A stretch of DNA of 64,000 bases from Streptomyces griseomycini (GCF_014203535.1 NZ_JACHJI010000019.1:1-64000), one strand, 5' to 3'; counted from the stretch's first letter, positions 50,289 to 58,739 are shown. A program made the numbers and translations. Notes: generated by a model from the letters alone, not told the origin.

Positions 50289-51617
50289 ATGACCTCCCCA
50301 CGAACATCCGCCGGGGACCCGGCGGCGATCAGGGCCGAAGGACTGACCAAGCGCTACGGCCGCGGAACAGCCGTTGACGACCTGTCGTTCACGGTCGGAC
50401 CCGGAAGGGTGACGGGGTTCTTCGGCCCGAACGGGGCGGGCAAGACCACGGCGCTCAAGACGATCGTCGGACTGGCCCGGCCGACAGCGGGCCGGGCGCT
50501 CCTGCGGGGCACGCCGGTCACGGCGCTCAGGCCCGACGCCCGCCTGCTCGGCGTGCACATCGAGCCGTGCGGGACCCACCCCGGCCGGACCGGCCGGGCC
50601 CACCTGCGGTCGCTGGCCGCACTGCCCCGCCGCCGGGTCGGCGAGGTCCTGGAACTCGTCGGCCCGGAAGAGGCGGCCCGGCGCAGGGTCGGGACGTACT
50701 CGATGGGCATGCGGCAGCGCCTCGGGCTCGCCGCGGCGCTCCTGGGCGATCCGGAGATCCTCGTGCTGGACGAGCCGGTGAACGGCCTGGACCCGCAGGG
50801 CATCCGCTGGTTGCGCACACTGCTGCGGGACCGGGCCGCGAACGGCGGCACGGTCCCGCTGTCCAGCCACATGCTGGGCGAGGCGGCCCGGACCGTCGAC
50901 GACGTGATCGTGATCGACCGGGGCCGGCTGGTCCACGAAGGCTCGATCCGGGACCTCGAACGGTCCGGGGAGAACGTGGTCGTCGTACGCACCACCGAGG
51001 CCGAACGACTGTCGAACCCGGAGATCGCCGCGCGCCTGGTCGTGACCGAGGCGACGGTGAAGAGCCACATCGGCAGCGTGTTCGCCAAGCTCCACCTGCG
51101 TGACCGCGCCCAGGCCGTGGTGTTCGCCTACGAGAACGGCCTCGTCCACCCCGGCGGACGCCTGAGCGCCCGCGCCGCCGCCGAGGACGCCTCCGTCGAC
51201 CAGGTCCGATCTGGTGAACCACCTGCGAAATTGGCTAGGTTGCATCACCTCACCGGACATCCCCAGGGGGACGGCAGCCATGAGCCCGCAGCGGAAGACC
51301 TTCCGTGCCATCGAGGTCGGCGACGGAAGCGACGGGCGGTGGGCCACCCACACGCAGCCTCTGTGGCCGCTCGCGGAGAGGTGGATGACCGAGGAGAGCC
51401 GGACCCCGGAGGGCGCGGACCGTGCTCGGAGGCTGTTCGAGGCGCACATGCCGGAGCTGGTCCCCGTGCTGGATCGCCTCGCCGGCCAGCTCGACCGGCC
51501 CGAAGGGGGGACCTTCCTCACTCTCGCGGCCCTGCGACCGTTCTTCTCGGGCTGCACCCAGATCGGTGGCAGCGGCACTCTGCTGCGCAACTACGACTTC
51601 AGCCCCGACGAGTGTGA
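50289..51617 (+). CDS. ABC-transporter ATPase fused in frame to a LuxR-type HTH (chimeric gene)
   Basis: The 442-residue frame has an ABC ATPase at residues 1-225: Walker A GPNGAGKTTALKT, signature-region YSMGMRQRLGLAAALLGDP, Walker B ILVLDEPVNGLDP, H-loop LSSHMLGEA. At about residue 236 (TTEAERLSNPEIAARL) it passes in frame into a NarL/LuxR HTH: RLVVTEATVKSHIGSVFAKL, LRDRAQAVVFAYENGLVHPG. The receiver domain of the LuxR donor is missing. After the HTH the frame stays open for about 130 residues with no family match and overlaps the next gene in another frame. No permease follows. It looks like a deletion fusion. Confidence 0.65.
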   Translation: MTSPRTSAGDPAAIRAEGLTKRYGRGTAVDDLSFTVGPGRVTGFFGPNGAGKTTALKTIVGLARPTAGRALLRGTPVTALRPDARLLGVHIEPCGTHPGRTGRAHLRSLAALPRRRVGEVLELVGPEEAARRRVGTYSMGMRQRLGLAAALLGDPEILVLDEPVNGLDPQGIRWLRTLLRDRAANGGTVPLSSHMLGEAARTVDDVIVIDRGRLVHEGSIRDLERSGENVVVVRTTEAERLSNPEIAARLVVTEATVKSHIGSVFAKLHLRDRAQAVVFAYENGLVHPGGRLSARAAAEDASVDQVRSGEPPAKLARLHHLTGHPQGDGSHEPAAEDLPCHRGRRRKRRAVGHPHAASVAARGEVDDRGEPDPGGRGPCSEAVRGAHAGAGPRAGSPRRPARPARRGDLPHSRGPATVLLGLHPDRWQRHSAAQLRLQPRRV

Positions 51618-52224
51618 GGGCACCATCGTCTCCTCCCACTTCCTGCGACCGGTGATCGGAATGCAGGACGCCGCCTGGGGCCTGCTGGACGGGATGAACG
51701 ACGCCGGGCTCGCGGTCTCGCTCACCTTCGGCGGGCGGTTCGTCCACGGCCCGGGCTTCGCCGTCCTCGTCGTCCTGCGCTACCTGCTGGAGACGTGCAC
51801 CACCGTCGACGAGGCGGTCGGCAGGCTGAAGTCCCTACCGGTCGCCATCCCGCAGAACGTCACCCTCGTCGACCCCGAGCGGGCGGTGACGGTGTTCGTG
51901 GGGCCGGACATCTCCCTGACCGAGGCACCGGACGCTTGCGCCGCCAACCACCAGCACATGCCGGTGCCCGACGAGCAGGAGCGGTTCTCCCGGACCCAGG
52001 AGCGGCTCAGCGCCGTTCGCGCAGCCGGCGCGGACGTGGCGGCGATGCTGAAGCCGCCCCTGTATCAATTCGCGTACGACGAGGGGCTGGGAACCGTCTA
52101 CACCGCCCGTTACCGGCCCTCCGAGGGCCGTGTGACCTACTACTGGCCCGGCGAGGCCTGGGACCAGTCCTTCGGCGACTTCGCTCCGGGATCCCGCACC
52201 GTGACCCTCGGCCAGGCCGGCTGA
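51280..52224 (+). CDS. C45/acyl-CoA:6-APA acyltransferase-like Ntn hydrolase
   Basis: A 314-residue protein of the AAT/C45 superfamily. The presumed nucleophile lies in FFSGCTQIGGSGTLL, followed by RNYDFSPDECEGTIV, GMNDAGLAVSLTFGG, LLETCTTVDEAVGRLKSLPV, and FSRTQERLSAVRAAG. These enzymes cleave or transfer acyl groups on amides; the family includes isopenicillin N acyltransferase and many uncharacterised members. Unlike the self-processing AAT, the Cys is well inside the chain, so maturation would need cleavage before it. The ATG at 51280 follows AGGGGG. Confidence 0.75.
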   Translation: MSPQRKTFRAIEVGDGSDGRWATHTQPLWPLAERWMTEESRTPEGADRARRLFEAHMPELVPVLDRLAGQLDRPEGGTFLTLAALRPFFSGCTQIGGSGTLLRNYDFSPDECEGTIVSSHFLRPVIGMQDAAWGLLDGMNDAGLAVSLTFGGRFVHGPGFAVLVVLRYLLETCTTVDEAVGRLKSLPVAIPQNVTLVDPERAVTVFVGPDISLTEAPDACAANHQHMPVPDEQERFSRTQERLSAVRAAGADVAAMLKPPLYQFAYDEGLGTVYTARYRPSEGRVTYYWPGEAWDQSFGDFAPGSRTVTLGQAG

Positions 52225-52504
52225 GATCTCCTTCCGGTTCCGGGCCGCGGACGCGACGGGCGGACGGGGCGAAGCGGCATCCCGCCGGCGCGAGTTGACG
52301 GCACGGACAAAAGGCCGTGTCCCGTCGCCCGTCCCGCCCGCCCCGCCGGACCGAGGTGCTGCCGGCCGCCCTCGCCGCCGCCTGAGGACCGACGCGCTGA
52401 CGCTGCCGTCCGGAGCAGCGGCCGACGACGCCCAACCGAGCGGCGAGCGGGATCATCCCAGTCCTTCATGACGCCGCGACCTGCGGAAAGGAGATGGGGC
52501 ACGG

Positions 52505-52755
52505 CTCCTCGGGCGGGGACGGCACCGACCAGGCCGCCGTCGACGGCCAGGTCCTGGCCGTGGACGTGGGACGCGTCGGACGAGGCGGGGAACGCCACAG
52601 CCGCGGCGGCCTCCTCCGGGCGTCCGAAGCGGTCGGCGCGTGATCCCCCGCCGCTTCGCGGCCGGTGTCCGGGCCAGGGCACCGGAGTCGACCCGGGCGG
52701 GCACGCGGGAGCCGGGCCGTCGGGCGGCTCACCCGGATGCCGCGCCCGTCGGGCA
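52505..52755 (-). pseudogene. C-terminal remnant of an SDR gene
   Basis: The minus strand encodes DGRGIRVSRP (compare GIRVN in SDRs) near 52750 and, after loss of frame, RFGRPEEAAAAVAFPASSDA and HVHGQDLAVDGGLVGAVP at about 52640-52505, the standard SDR ending. The rest is absent. The remaining sequence of 52225-52820 shows no gene. Confidence 0.55.
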
Positions 52756-52820
52756 CGCGGCCGGTGCGAGGGGGTAGACGTACCGGGCAGCAGACGCGTC
52801 CGTGTCAGGAAGGAAGGCCC

Positions 52821-53312
52821 GTGAGCGAACCGGCCCACCCGTCGGCGGCCCCCGCCGCGCGGCCCGAGCCGCGCAGGTCGATGGCGGTGTGCGGGGTGAT
52901 CGGGGCCGCGGTGATGGCCGCGGTCGACGAGATCGTCTTCCACCAGGTCCTGGGCTGGCACCACTTCTACGACCGCTCCACCACCCGGGTGGGGCTGCTG
53001 TCGGACGGGCTGCTGCACACCGCCGAACTGCTGGCCCTGGTGGCGGGGTTCTTCCTCTTCGCCGACCTGCGGCGCCGCCGGGCCCTGGCCCCGGCCCACG
53101 CCCGGGCCGGATTCTTCCTGGGCCTGGGGGCCTTCCAGCTCTTCGACGGGATCGTGGACCACAAGCTGCTGCGCCTGCACCAGATCCGCTACGGCGTGGA
53201 CGTCACCCCCTACGACTGGGCGTGGAACCTCGGCGGCCTGGTCCTGCTGCTGACCGGCGCCGGCCTGGCCGTCCGCGCGGCCCGCCGCGGCCGGGCCGGG
53301 GCGGGGTCGTGA
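52821..53312 (+). CDS. DUF2243-family membrane protein
   Basis: A 163-residue protein with four transmembrane helices and conserved polar residues inside them: GVIGAAVMAAVDEIVFHQVL, GWHHFYD, SDGLLHTAELLALVAGFFLF, GLGAFQLFDGIVDHKLLRLH. The Glu/His/Asp residues in helices could coordinate metal or haem. It starts at GTG 52821 behind GGAAGG. It overlaps the CtaG-like gene (GTGA), and this pair is common in actinomycetes, suggesting a joint copper or oxidase-related role. Confidence 0.85.
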   Translation: MSEPAHPSAAPAARPEPRRSMAVCGVIGAAVMAAVDEIVFHQVLGWHHFYDRSTTRVGLLSDGLLHTAELLALVAGFFLFADLRRRRALAPAHARAGFFLGLGAFQLFDGIVDHKLLRLHQIRYGVDVTPYDWAWNLGGLVLLLTGAGLAVRAARRGRAGAGS

Positions 53313-54154
53313 TCCTCGCGCACGTCCACCCCGGCACGGCCGCGGACCCCGGACCGGCGGGGCTGGTCACCGCGGCGGCCTCGCTGCCGGCGGTCGTCGC
53401 CTACGGGGTGGCCGCGGCCCGCCTGCGGCGCCGCGGCGACGCCTGGCCCCGGTGGCGCGACGCGTCGTTCACCGCCGGCGGCGCGGCCCTGGCCTGGGCG
53501 GCGGCGGGCCCGCTGCCGGGCGGTCCCTTCACCGCCCACATGGTCCAGCACCTGATCGTCGGCATGACGGCCCCGCTGCTGCTCGTCCTCGCCCGCCCCC
53601 TGACCCTGCTCCTGCGCGCCCTGCCCCCCGGTGCCGCGCGGGGAGGGATCCTGGCACTGGCCCACTCCCGTGCCGCGGGCCTGCTGCTCCTCCCCCCGCT
53701 GGCGGCCCTGCTGGACGTCGGAGGGCTGTGGCTGCTGTACCGCACCGGGCTGTTCGCCGCCCTGCGGCACGAGCCGTGGCTGCACGCCCTGGTCCACACC
53801 CACGTCCTGGCCGCCGGGCTGCTGTTCACCTTCGCCGTCTGCCAACTCGACCCGGTGCACCGCCGCTGGGGCACGGCCGTGCGCGGGGTCACCCTGCTGG
53901 CCGCCGGCACCGCGCACGCCGTCCTCGCCAAGTCCCTGTACGCGACGGCGCCTCCCGGCACCGCCTTCACCGCCGCCGACCTGCGCACCGGAGCCCAGGT
54001 CATGTACTACGGCGGCGATCTGGTCGAGGCCGCGCTGGCCGTCGTCCTGGCCGGCTCCTGGTACGCGGCCACCGGCCGTGCCCTGACGCGGCGGCACCGG
54101 GCGGACCCGCGCCCGAGGCAGCCCACCGCGCCCCGGGCGCCGGCCGGGCCCTGA
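53309..54154 (+). CDS. CtaG-like (caa3-type cytochrome oxidase assembly) membrane protein
   Basis: A 281-residue membrane protein with about seven helices. Signature residues are GPLPGGPFTAHMVQHLIVGM, TAPLLLVLARPLTLLLRAL, LVHTHVLAAGLLFTFAVCQL and a final MYYGGDLVEAALAVVLAGSW. CtaG/Cox11-like proteins deliver copper to cytochrome oxidase; the His residues in the AHM-QH and HTH blocks are the candidate metal ligands. Translationally coupled to the DUF2243 gene. Confidence 0.88.
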   Translation: MILAHVHPGTAADPGPAGLVTAAASLPAVVAYGVAAARLRRRGDAWPRWRDASFTAGGAALAWAAAGPLPGGPFTAHMVQHLIVGMTAPLLLVLARPLTLLLRALPPGAARGGILALAHSRAAGLLLLPPLAALLDVGGLWLLYRTGLFAALRHEPWLHALVHTHVLAAGLLFTFAVCQLDPVHRRWGTAVRGVTLLAAGTAHAVLAKSLYATAPPGTAFTAADLRTGAQVMYYGGDLVEAALAVVLAGSWYAATGRALTRRHRADPRPRQPTAPRAPAGP

Positions 54155-54500
54155 TGCCCTCCGCCCCGGTCCGGTGAGGACGTGCGGGGCGGCGGCGCCC
54201 GGCGATCCGGTCGGGGCCGTCCCCGCGGGTGCGGGAGCGGTCCTGTCGGCCCGCGGGTTCGTCCCGGACCTCGTTCACCGGCCGGCGGCACCGGCCGACA
54301 GTGCCTGCGACGCCTCGGGGATCGTCCCGACTGGCTTGCTCACCGGACCGACAACCGTGAGGGTGATGGTGGAGCGTCCGGTGCCGGACGGATGGTGGGA
54401 GTCGTTCCCACGGGTGGTTCCGGCCGCTCCGGTACGCCCCCCCGGCTGGAGGCCGGCGCGGACACGGGAACCGGCCGGCCGCGCCCACCGGCGATCGGAG
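54155..54500. other. Gene-free region
   Basis: About 350 bp between convergent genes (CtaG-like and HxlR 2). I see no coding features, repeats or strong hairpin. Confidence 0.4.
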
Positions 54501-54863
54501 TCACCGCTGCGCATCGGCCTGTGCGCGGGCGCGTTCGATGTCGGGGACGTGGCTCTCGGCCCATTCCCGGACGGCACGCAGGGGTGTCAGCAGTGACCGG
54601 CCGAGGTCGGTGAGGGCGTACTCGACATGCGGGGGGTGTGCGGGAATCTCCGTGCGAGAGACCAGACCGTCGTACTCCATCGCGCGGAGCGTCTCGGTGA
54701 GCGCCTTCGACGTGATGCCCCGGATGTGCGCCTTGAGCTCGGTGAACCGCATCGGCCCGTGGTCCAGCGCGTTGACGATGAACACCGTCCAGCGCGCCCC
54801 GATCCGGTGCAGAACGGTGCGGCTGGGGCAGGTCGCGGCCATGACGTTGTAGGCGTTCCCCAT
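54501..54863 (-). CDS. HxlR-family transcriptional regulator 2
   Basis: A 120-residue HxlR protein: TVLHRIGARWTVFIVNALDH, MRFTELKAHIRGITSKALTE, AMEYDGLVSRTEIPAHPPHV, YALTDLGRSLLTPL. It has the conserved N-terminal Cys (ATCPSR). It is divergent from an MFS exporter gene, with a 12-bp perfect palindrome GATACCGGTATC (54887-54898) in the gap, so it likely represses the exporter and itself. Confidence 0.9.
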   Translation of the reverse strand: MGNAYNVMAATCPSRTVLHRIGARWTVFIVNALDHGPMRFTELKAHIRGITSKALTETLRAMEYDGLVSRTEIPAHPPHVEYALTDLGRSLLTPLRAVREWAESHVPDIERARAQADAQR

Positions 54864-54886
54864 GCACGACTCCCGGTAGCGTTGTG

Positions 54887-54910
54887 GATACCGGTATCGA
54901 ATCTATACCG
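54887..54910. promoter_or_regulatory. HxlR operator and -10 region of the MFS gene
   Basis: Perfect palindrome GATACCGGTATC at 54887-54898, followed by TATACC (54905-54910) as a -10-like hexamer. Transcription would start close to GTG 54916/54919, so the MFS message may be leaderless. Confidence 0.6.
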
Positions 54911-54915
54911 TCCGG

Positions 54916-56334
54916 GTGGTGACCCTCCCCGATTGCACGGTCCGTCCCCCGATGGCCCGGCACCGCCGCTTCGTCGCAGCGATCGTCATCGACTCGATCG
55001 GCACCGGTGTCTTCGTCCCCGTTTCGATGCTGTACTTCCTGGCCACGACGTCGCTGACGCTGGTGCAGGTGGGCGCGGCACTGACGGCGGCCGGGCTGCT
55101 GGCGCTCCCGGTGGGCCCTCTGGTCGGAGGGCTGGTCGACAGGTACGGCGCCAAGCCGGTCCTGCAGGCGGCGAACCTGGCCCAGGCGCTCGGCTTCGCC
55201 GGGTATCTCGTCGTGGGCCAGACATGGCAGATCGCCGTCTGCGCCTGGTTGAACAGCGCCGGGCGGGCGGTGTTCTCCAGCTGCTACGGCGTGACCGTCA
55301 CGGCGCTGGCCGCGCCCGGCCGACGCGAGCGCTGGTTCGGTCTCCTGGGGTCGGTACGCAACATCGGCTACGCACTCGGCGGCCTCCTCACCGCCGTCGC
55401 CGTCGGCTTCGGCACCCACGGCGCCTACGCCGCGATCGTGGTCGTCAATGCCTTGTCCTACCTCACCGCCTTCGTCCTGATGCGGGCCGTGCCGGACATC
55501 CGTCCCGAGGGGGGCCAGGACACTGCCGGAGGCTGGGGGCGCGTACTCCGGGACCTGCGGTACCTGCCGGTGGTCGCGCATCAACTGTGCTTCGCGATCT
55601 CCTTGTTCGCCCTCAACATCGCGATACCGGTCTACGCCGTGGACGTGCTGGGACTGCCCGGCTGGACTGCCGGCGCCGTCTTCACGCTCAACACCCTGAT
55701 GGTCGGCTCTGCCCAGGGCACCGTCGTCGGGTGGCTCAGCGGGCGGGTCCGCAGCCGCGTCCTCGTCGCCGGACACGCCTGCTTCGCGGCCGGCTACCTC
55801 CTGTTCCTCGCCGCCGACCGCGTGGCCGCGCTCGCCCTCGCGGTCGGCGTCGTGCTGCTCGGTGCAATCAGCTACACCTCCGGTGAGATCGTCGGCGGCC
55901 CCATCACGTCGGCTGTCGCCGCGGAGAGCGCCCCGGACGCTCTCCGCGGCCGGTACCTGGCCCTCAACCAGCTCGCCGTGAGCGTCGCGGGAGCGGTCGC
56001 TCCGGCCGCCCTCTCCGGGTTGCTGTCCACGGGGGCAGCCGCGATCTGGCTGGCCCTGGTCGGCGTCAGCGTCCTCGGAGCCGCGCTCGCCACCACGATC
56101 GGCAAAGTGGTGCCGGCGGCGCAGAGCCCCATCGGAGGTGTCCAGTGCTGTGACCGCATAGGTTCACCGGGTTGCCGTTGCTGTTGCTGTGAAGTGCTCG
56201 ATGGAGCGGATGTGCCGGTGTGCCTCAGCGGTAGTCGGCCAGGCCGTCCGCGAGTTCTTCCTCGTCGCCGTCGCGGATTGCGTAGAGGGCTTGCTGCAGG
56301 GCGAATGTGCCGCGGATCGCGGCGATGCGGGTGA
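54916..56334 (+). CDS. MFS transporter with 3' end replaced by an IS630 insertion
   Basis: A 12-helix MFS protein: IDSIGTGVFVPVSMLYFLAT, GPLVGGLVDRYGAKPVLQAA as the loop-2/3 signature, GLLGSVRNIGYALGGLLTAV, GGPITSAVAAESAPDALRGR, YLALNQLAVSVAGAVAPAAL. The native sequence ends at about residue 410 (SPIGGVQ). The next 60 residues (Cys-rich, then Arg/Gly-rich) are translated from the inverted repeat and antisense of the passenger gene. The transporter core is complete, so it may still work. Start is GTG 54916 or 54919, or ATG 54952. Confidence 0.8.
   Translation: MVTLPDCTVRPPMARHRRFVAAIVIDSIGTGVFVPVSMLYFLATTSLTLVQVGAALTAAGLLALPVGPLVGGLVDRYGAKPVLQAANLAQALGFAGYLVVGQTWQIAVCAWLNSAGRAVFSSCYGVTVTALAAPGRRERWFGLLGSVRNIGYALGGLLTAVAVGFGTHGAYAAIVVVNALSYLTAFVLMRAVPDIRPEGGQDTAGGWGRVLRDLRYLPVVAHQLCFAISLFALNIAIPVYAVDVLGLPGWTAGAVFTLNTLMVGSAQGTVVGWLSGRVRSRVLVAGHACFAAGYLLFLAADRVAALALAVGVVLLGAISYTSGEIVGGPITSAVAAESAPDALRGRYLALNQLAVSVAGAVAPAALSGLLSTGAAAIWLALVGVSVLGAALATTIGKVVPAAQSPIGGVQCCDRIGSPGCRCCCCEVLDGADVPVCLSGSRPGRPRVLPRRRRGLRRGLAAGRMCRGSRRCG
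56145..56174. repeat. Left terminal inverted repeat of the IS630-type element
   Basis: GTGCTGTGACCGCATAGGTT followed by CACCGGGTTG. Two mismatches (A/G at position 14 and A/G at position 22) against the right end. Confidence 0.8.
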
Positions 56335-57088
56335 GGAGTTGGTGATCTGACCAGCTGCCCAGGGCGAGCACCCGCTCCAGGAGCTTAGGGCCGTAGCTGG
56401 CGCCGATGGCTGCGAGGTCCTCGGCCGGGTCGCCGAGTGTGACATCGTCCCAGTCGATCACTCCGGAGAGGTGCGGCAGGCCGTGCGTCCACTCCCATAG
56501 GACGTTTTCGGCACCGAGGTCGCCATGCACCACTGCTCGGGTGAGGTGGGGAAGGCTGTCGAGTGCTGTGAGTTCCCGCTCGGCTCGTAGGCGTCCGCTG
56601 TCGGACATGAGCGGGAACAGCTCCGCGCGCACGTTCTCCGCGAACCGCCGCCACTGGCCTTCTGTTGCCTGAGGGAGAGCTGATCGTACGGTCTCGTCGG
56701 TGCCGGCACAGGCCAGGCCGGACAGCAGCGTGGCGTACTGCGCCGCCACGGTGTCGACCACTTGGGCATCGTTGAGGGCGTCGGTCTCCAGCGGTTCTCC
56801 AGGAATGCGGCTGAGTACCAGGAACGGTGCCTCGTCGGTGCCGTGGGCGCCGCCCTGGAGCAGCGGCTCAGGTGTGCGGAAGCCGAGGTCGAGGCCGGCG
56901 AGTGCGTGTAGTGCGGCCGCCCGCTGGGGCAGCCGGGCGGCCGCTGCCCGGGTGCGGGGCAGGCACACGACGCGGCCTGTGCCGATGACCACGGTGTGGA
57001 ATTGCCCCTGACGTACTACAAGGCCGTCTGGTTTGTCGTCGGGCAGCAGACGGCTCAGCAGAGCGTGATGCGTCGTACGGATGCTCAC
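56225..57088 (-). CDS. Aminoglycoside/macrolide phosphotransferase-like kinase (APH family)
   Basis: A 287-residue APH-fold kinase. It shows the catalytic loop HLTRAVVHGDLGAENVLW (HGD-x4-N), the metal-binding DxD-like VIDWDDVTLGDPAEDLAAIG, and an N-lobe with VVIGTGRVVCLPRT and FLVLSRIPGEPL. These enzymes phosphorylate aminoglycosides, macrolides or small hydroxylated metabolites. GTG 57088 is preferred because AGAGGT lies 8 nt upstream. It sits downstream of and parallel to the transposase inside the IS ends, so it moves with the element. The substrate cannot be predicted. Confidence 0.85.
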   Translation of the reverse strand: MSIRTTHHALLSRLLPDDKPDGLVVRQGQFHTVVIGTGRVVCLPRTRAAAARLPQRAAALHALAGLDLGFRTPEPLLQGGAHGTDEAPFLVLSRIPGEPLETDALNDAQVVDTVAAQYATLLSGLACAGTDETVRSALPQATEGQWRRFAENVRAELFPLMSDSGRLRAERELTALDSLPHLTRAVVHGDLGAENVLWEWTHGLPHLSGVIDWDDVTLGDPAEDLAAIGASYGPKLLERVLALGSWSDHQLLTRIAAIRGTFALQQALYAIRDGDEEELADGLADYR

Positions 57089-57142
57089 GGGTGTGACCTC
57101 TGGATCCTTCGCTGGGTCGGAGGCGATGTGCACGAAGTGCTG

Positions 57143-58264
57143 TCAGGCCGCGCCAGTGAGCGGGCGTCCGCCCCAGCGAATGTCTTTCTCGCTGCGGATG
57201 CGGGTTCGTTCTCGGCGTTGAGCGGCCAGGACGTCGGGATGGCGGGCGTTGGCGTTGCGCCATCGCAGATAGGCGTGCAGGGCGTGGGTCTGCGCGGGGT
57301 GGCTGCGGTGGCTTGAGCTGGCCAGGGTGAACTGCCGCAGCGGGCCGAAGTGGGCCTCGACCGGGTTGGCCCAGGAGGCATAGGTCGGGGTGAGGCAGAG
57401 CTCGACCTTGTTCTTCTTCGCCCAGCGGCGGATGTCCGCGCCGGTGTGTGCAGAGGGGTTGTCCAGGATGATGTAGATCGGAGCCCCGTCGGGTCGGGCG
57501 GCTCGGATCGACTTCAGCGCGGCCGGGGTGTGGGCGGTGCCCTTGCAGCGGTGGTTGACGCCCCACAGCCGGTCGTCGCCCACGGAGTAGCAGCCGTGGA
57601 AGTAGGTCACACCGTGGGTGCGGCGGTAGGTCGCCGGCAGGCGGTCGGGCCTGCCCTGTTTCGTCCAGCAGGAGCCCGCGGTGGGCCGGATCCCCAGCGG
57701 TCCGAACTCGTCGAAGGCAAAGACCCGATCCGGGAAGTGCTCCAGGACGTGCTCGATCCGGTCGAGTCTGGCGTCGCGTTCGGGGTCGGGGGACTCCTTC
57801 CAGGTCTTGGTGCGCTGGAAGGCGATGCCGCGGCGGCGGAGCAGGCAGCGTAAGGCTTCACGGCCGATACGGGTGATGCGTCCGTGGACGCGGCGCAGGT
57901 AGGCGGCGAGTTTGCGGATCGACCAGCGGGTGAAGGGCTGGCCAAGTTTGGTGGGGCGGGTGGTGGCCGTCTGGATCACGAAGTCCTCGTCGTCAGGGGT
58001 GAGCAGGCGGGGACGGCCTCCCGCCCATCGAGGGTCCAGGCAGGCCAGGCCGATCTCGTTGAACCGGTGGACCACGTCCCGCACCGTGTCCTCGTCGGCC
58101 TGGACCAGCCGGGCGATCACCGGTACGCGGTTTCCGCCGACGGACGCCAGCAGCGTCATCGCCCGGCGACAGCGCACCGAACTGGCACTTCTCCGACGCA
58201 CGACCTGCTGCAGCTTCTGTCCTTCCTGGTCGGTCGGTCTGCGCACCCGCACAGGCTCGGCCAC
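57143..58264 (-). CDS. IS630-family transposase
   Basis: A roughly 373-residue transposase. N-terminal HTHs (VPVIARLVQADEDTVRDVVH, RFNEIGLACLDPRWAGGRPR, FTRWSIRKLAAYLRR) precede the DDE domain: first D in VFAFDEFGPLGIRP, second in IYIILDNPSAHTG, and E in YASWANPVEAHFGPLRQF. Full length and uninterrupted, so the element may be active. The GTG at 58264 follows GGAGG; the family C-terminus with RWRNANARHPD is intact. Confidence 0.9.
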   Translation of the reverse strand: MAEPVRVRRPTDQEGQKLQQVVRRRSASSVRCRRAMTLLASVGGNRVPVIARLVQADEDTVRDVVHRFNEIGLACLDPRWAGGRPRLLTPDDEDFVIQTATTRPTKLGQPFTRWSIRKLAAYLRRVHGRITRIGREALRCLLRRRGIAFQRTKTWKESPDPERDARLDRIEHVLEHFPDRVFAFDEFGPLGIRPTAGSCWTKQGRPDRLPATYRRTHGVTYFHGCYSVGDDRLWGVNHRCKGTAHTPAALKSIRAARPDGAPIYIILDNPSAHTGADIRRWAKKNKVELCLTPTYASWANPVEAHFGPLRQFTLASSSHRSHPAQTHALHAYLRWRNANARHPDVLAAQRRERTRIRSEKDIRWGGRPLTGAA

Positions 58265-58318
58265 CACACCTCCAACGGTCGGAATGGACGTCACCGCCCA
58301 TCCAACCGCTCCCACCAC

Positions 58319-58348
58319 CAACCCGGCGAACCTACGCGGTCACAGCAC
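58319..58348. repeat. Right terminal inverted repeat of the IS630-type element
   Basis: Complement reads GTGCTGTGACCGCGTAGGTT followed by CGCCGGGTTG, matching the left end at 28 of 30 positions. Confidence 0.8.
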
Positions 58349-58739
58349 CAGTGCCGTAGGTCCGCCGGGCCGGCGGTCATGGCGGTCGGACGGAGCCCCT
58401 GTGTGCCGGCAGGCGCGAGGGGGCGCCGCCGGTATCGGGCAAGCAGCAGGAAGACGCCCTCACAGCCCGAACGGGACTCCCTCCGGAGGAGCCGCACCCT
58501 GAGGAGACGGCCTCCTGCGCCGATGCGCCGCACGTTCCCGGCAGGTGTCACCCTGACTCCCGCGTGACGCCGGCTTCACCCACGAGAACGGACAGCAGGT
58601 GTCCACCCCTTCGTGAGCGCTGCAGCGCGCCCGTCGATGCGAGCAGCACGGGGGCTCCGCAGCGCCGGGTGGTGTTCTCCCCCTCGCTGCCGCCGCCGGC
58701 GGGGGACGGCAGCCGGGCGGGCACGGGACAATACGGATC
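58349..58739. other. Gene-free region right of the IS630-type element
   Basis: About 390 bp with no supported gene. If the element is removed, the MFS frame would continue into this sequence; no MFS-like residues were recognised in it. Confidence 0.35.

Larger units (their letters stand above)
56145..58348. mobile_element. IS630-type element with aminoglycoside-phosphotransferase passenger
   Basis: A 2204-bp unit bounded by 30-bp inverted ends: GTGCTGTGACCGCATAGGTT... at 56145-56174 and the complement at 58319-58348, 28 of 30 positions identical. Inside, both on the minus strand, are an IS630-family transposase and a phosphotransferase gene. The left end interrupts the MFS gene near its 3' end. 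The dinucleotide CA flanks both ends; a TA duplication usual for IS630 is not seen. Confidence 0.8.

Noticed and set aside
56143..58350. TA target duplication expected for IS630
   Set aside because: The bases flanking both ends are CA, not TA. A two-base match is too short to claim as a duplication.
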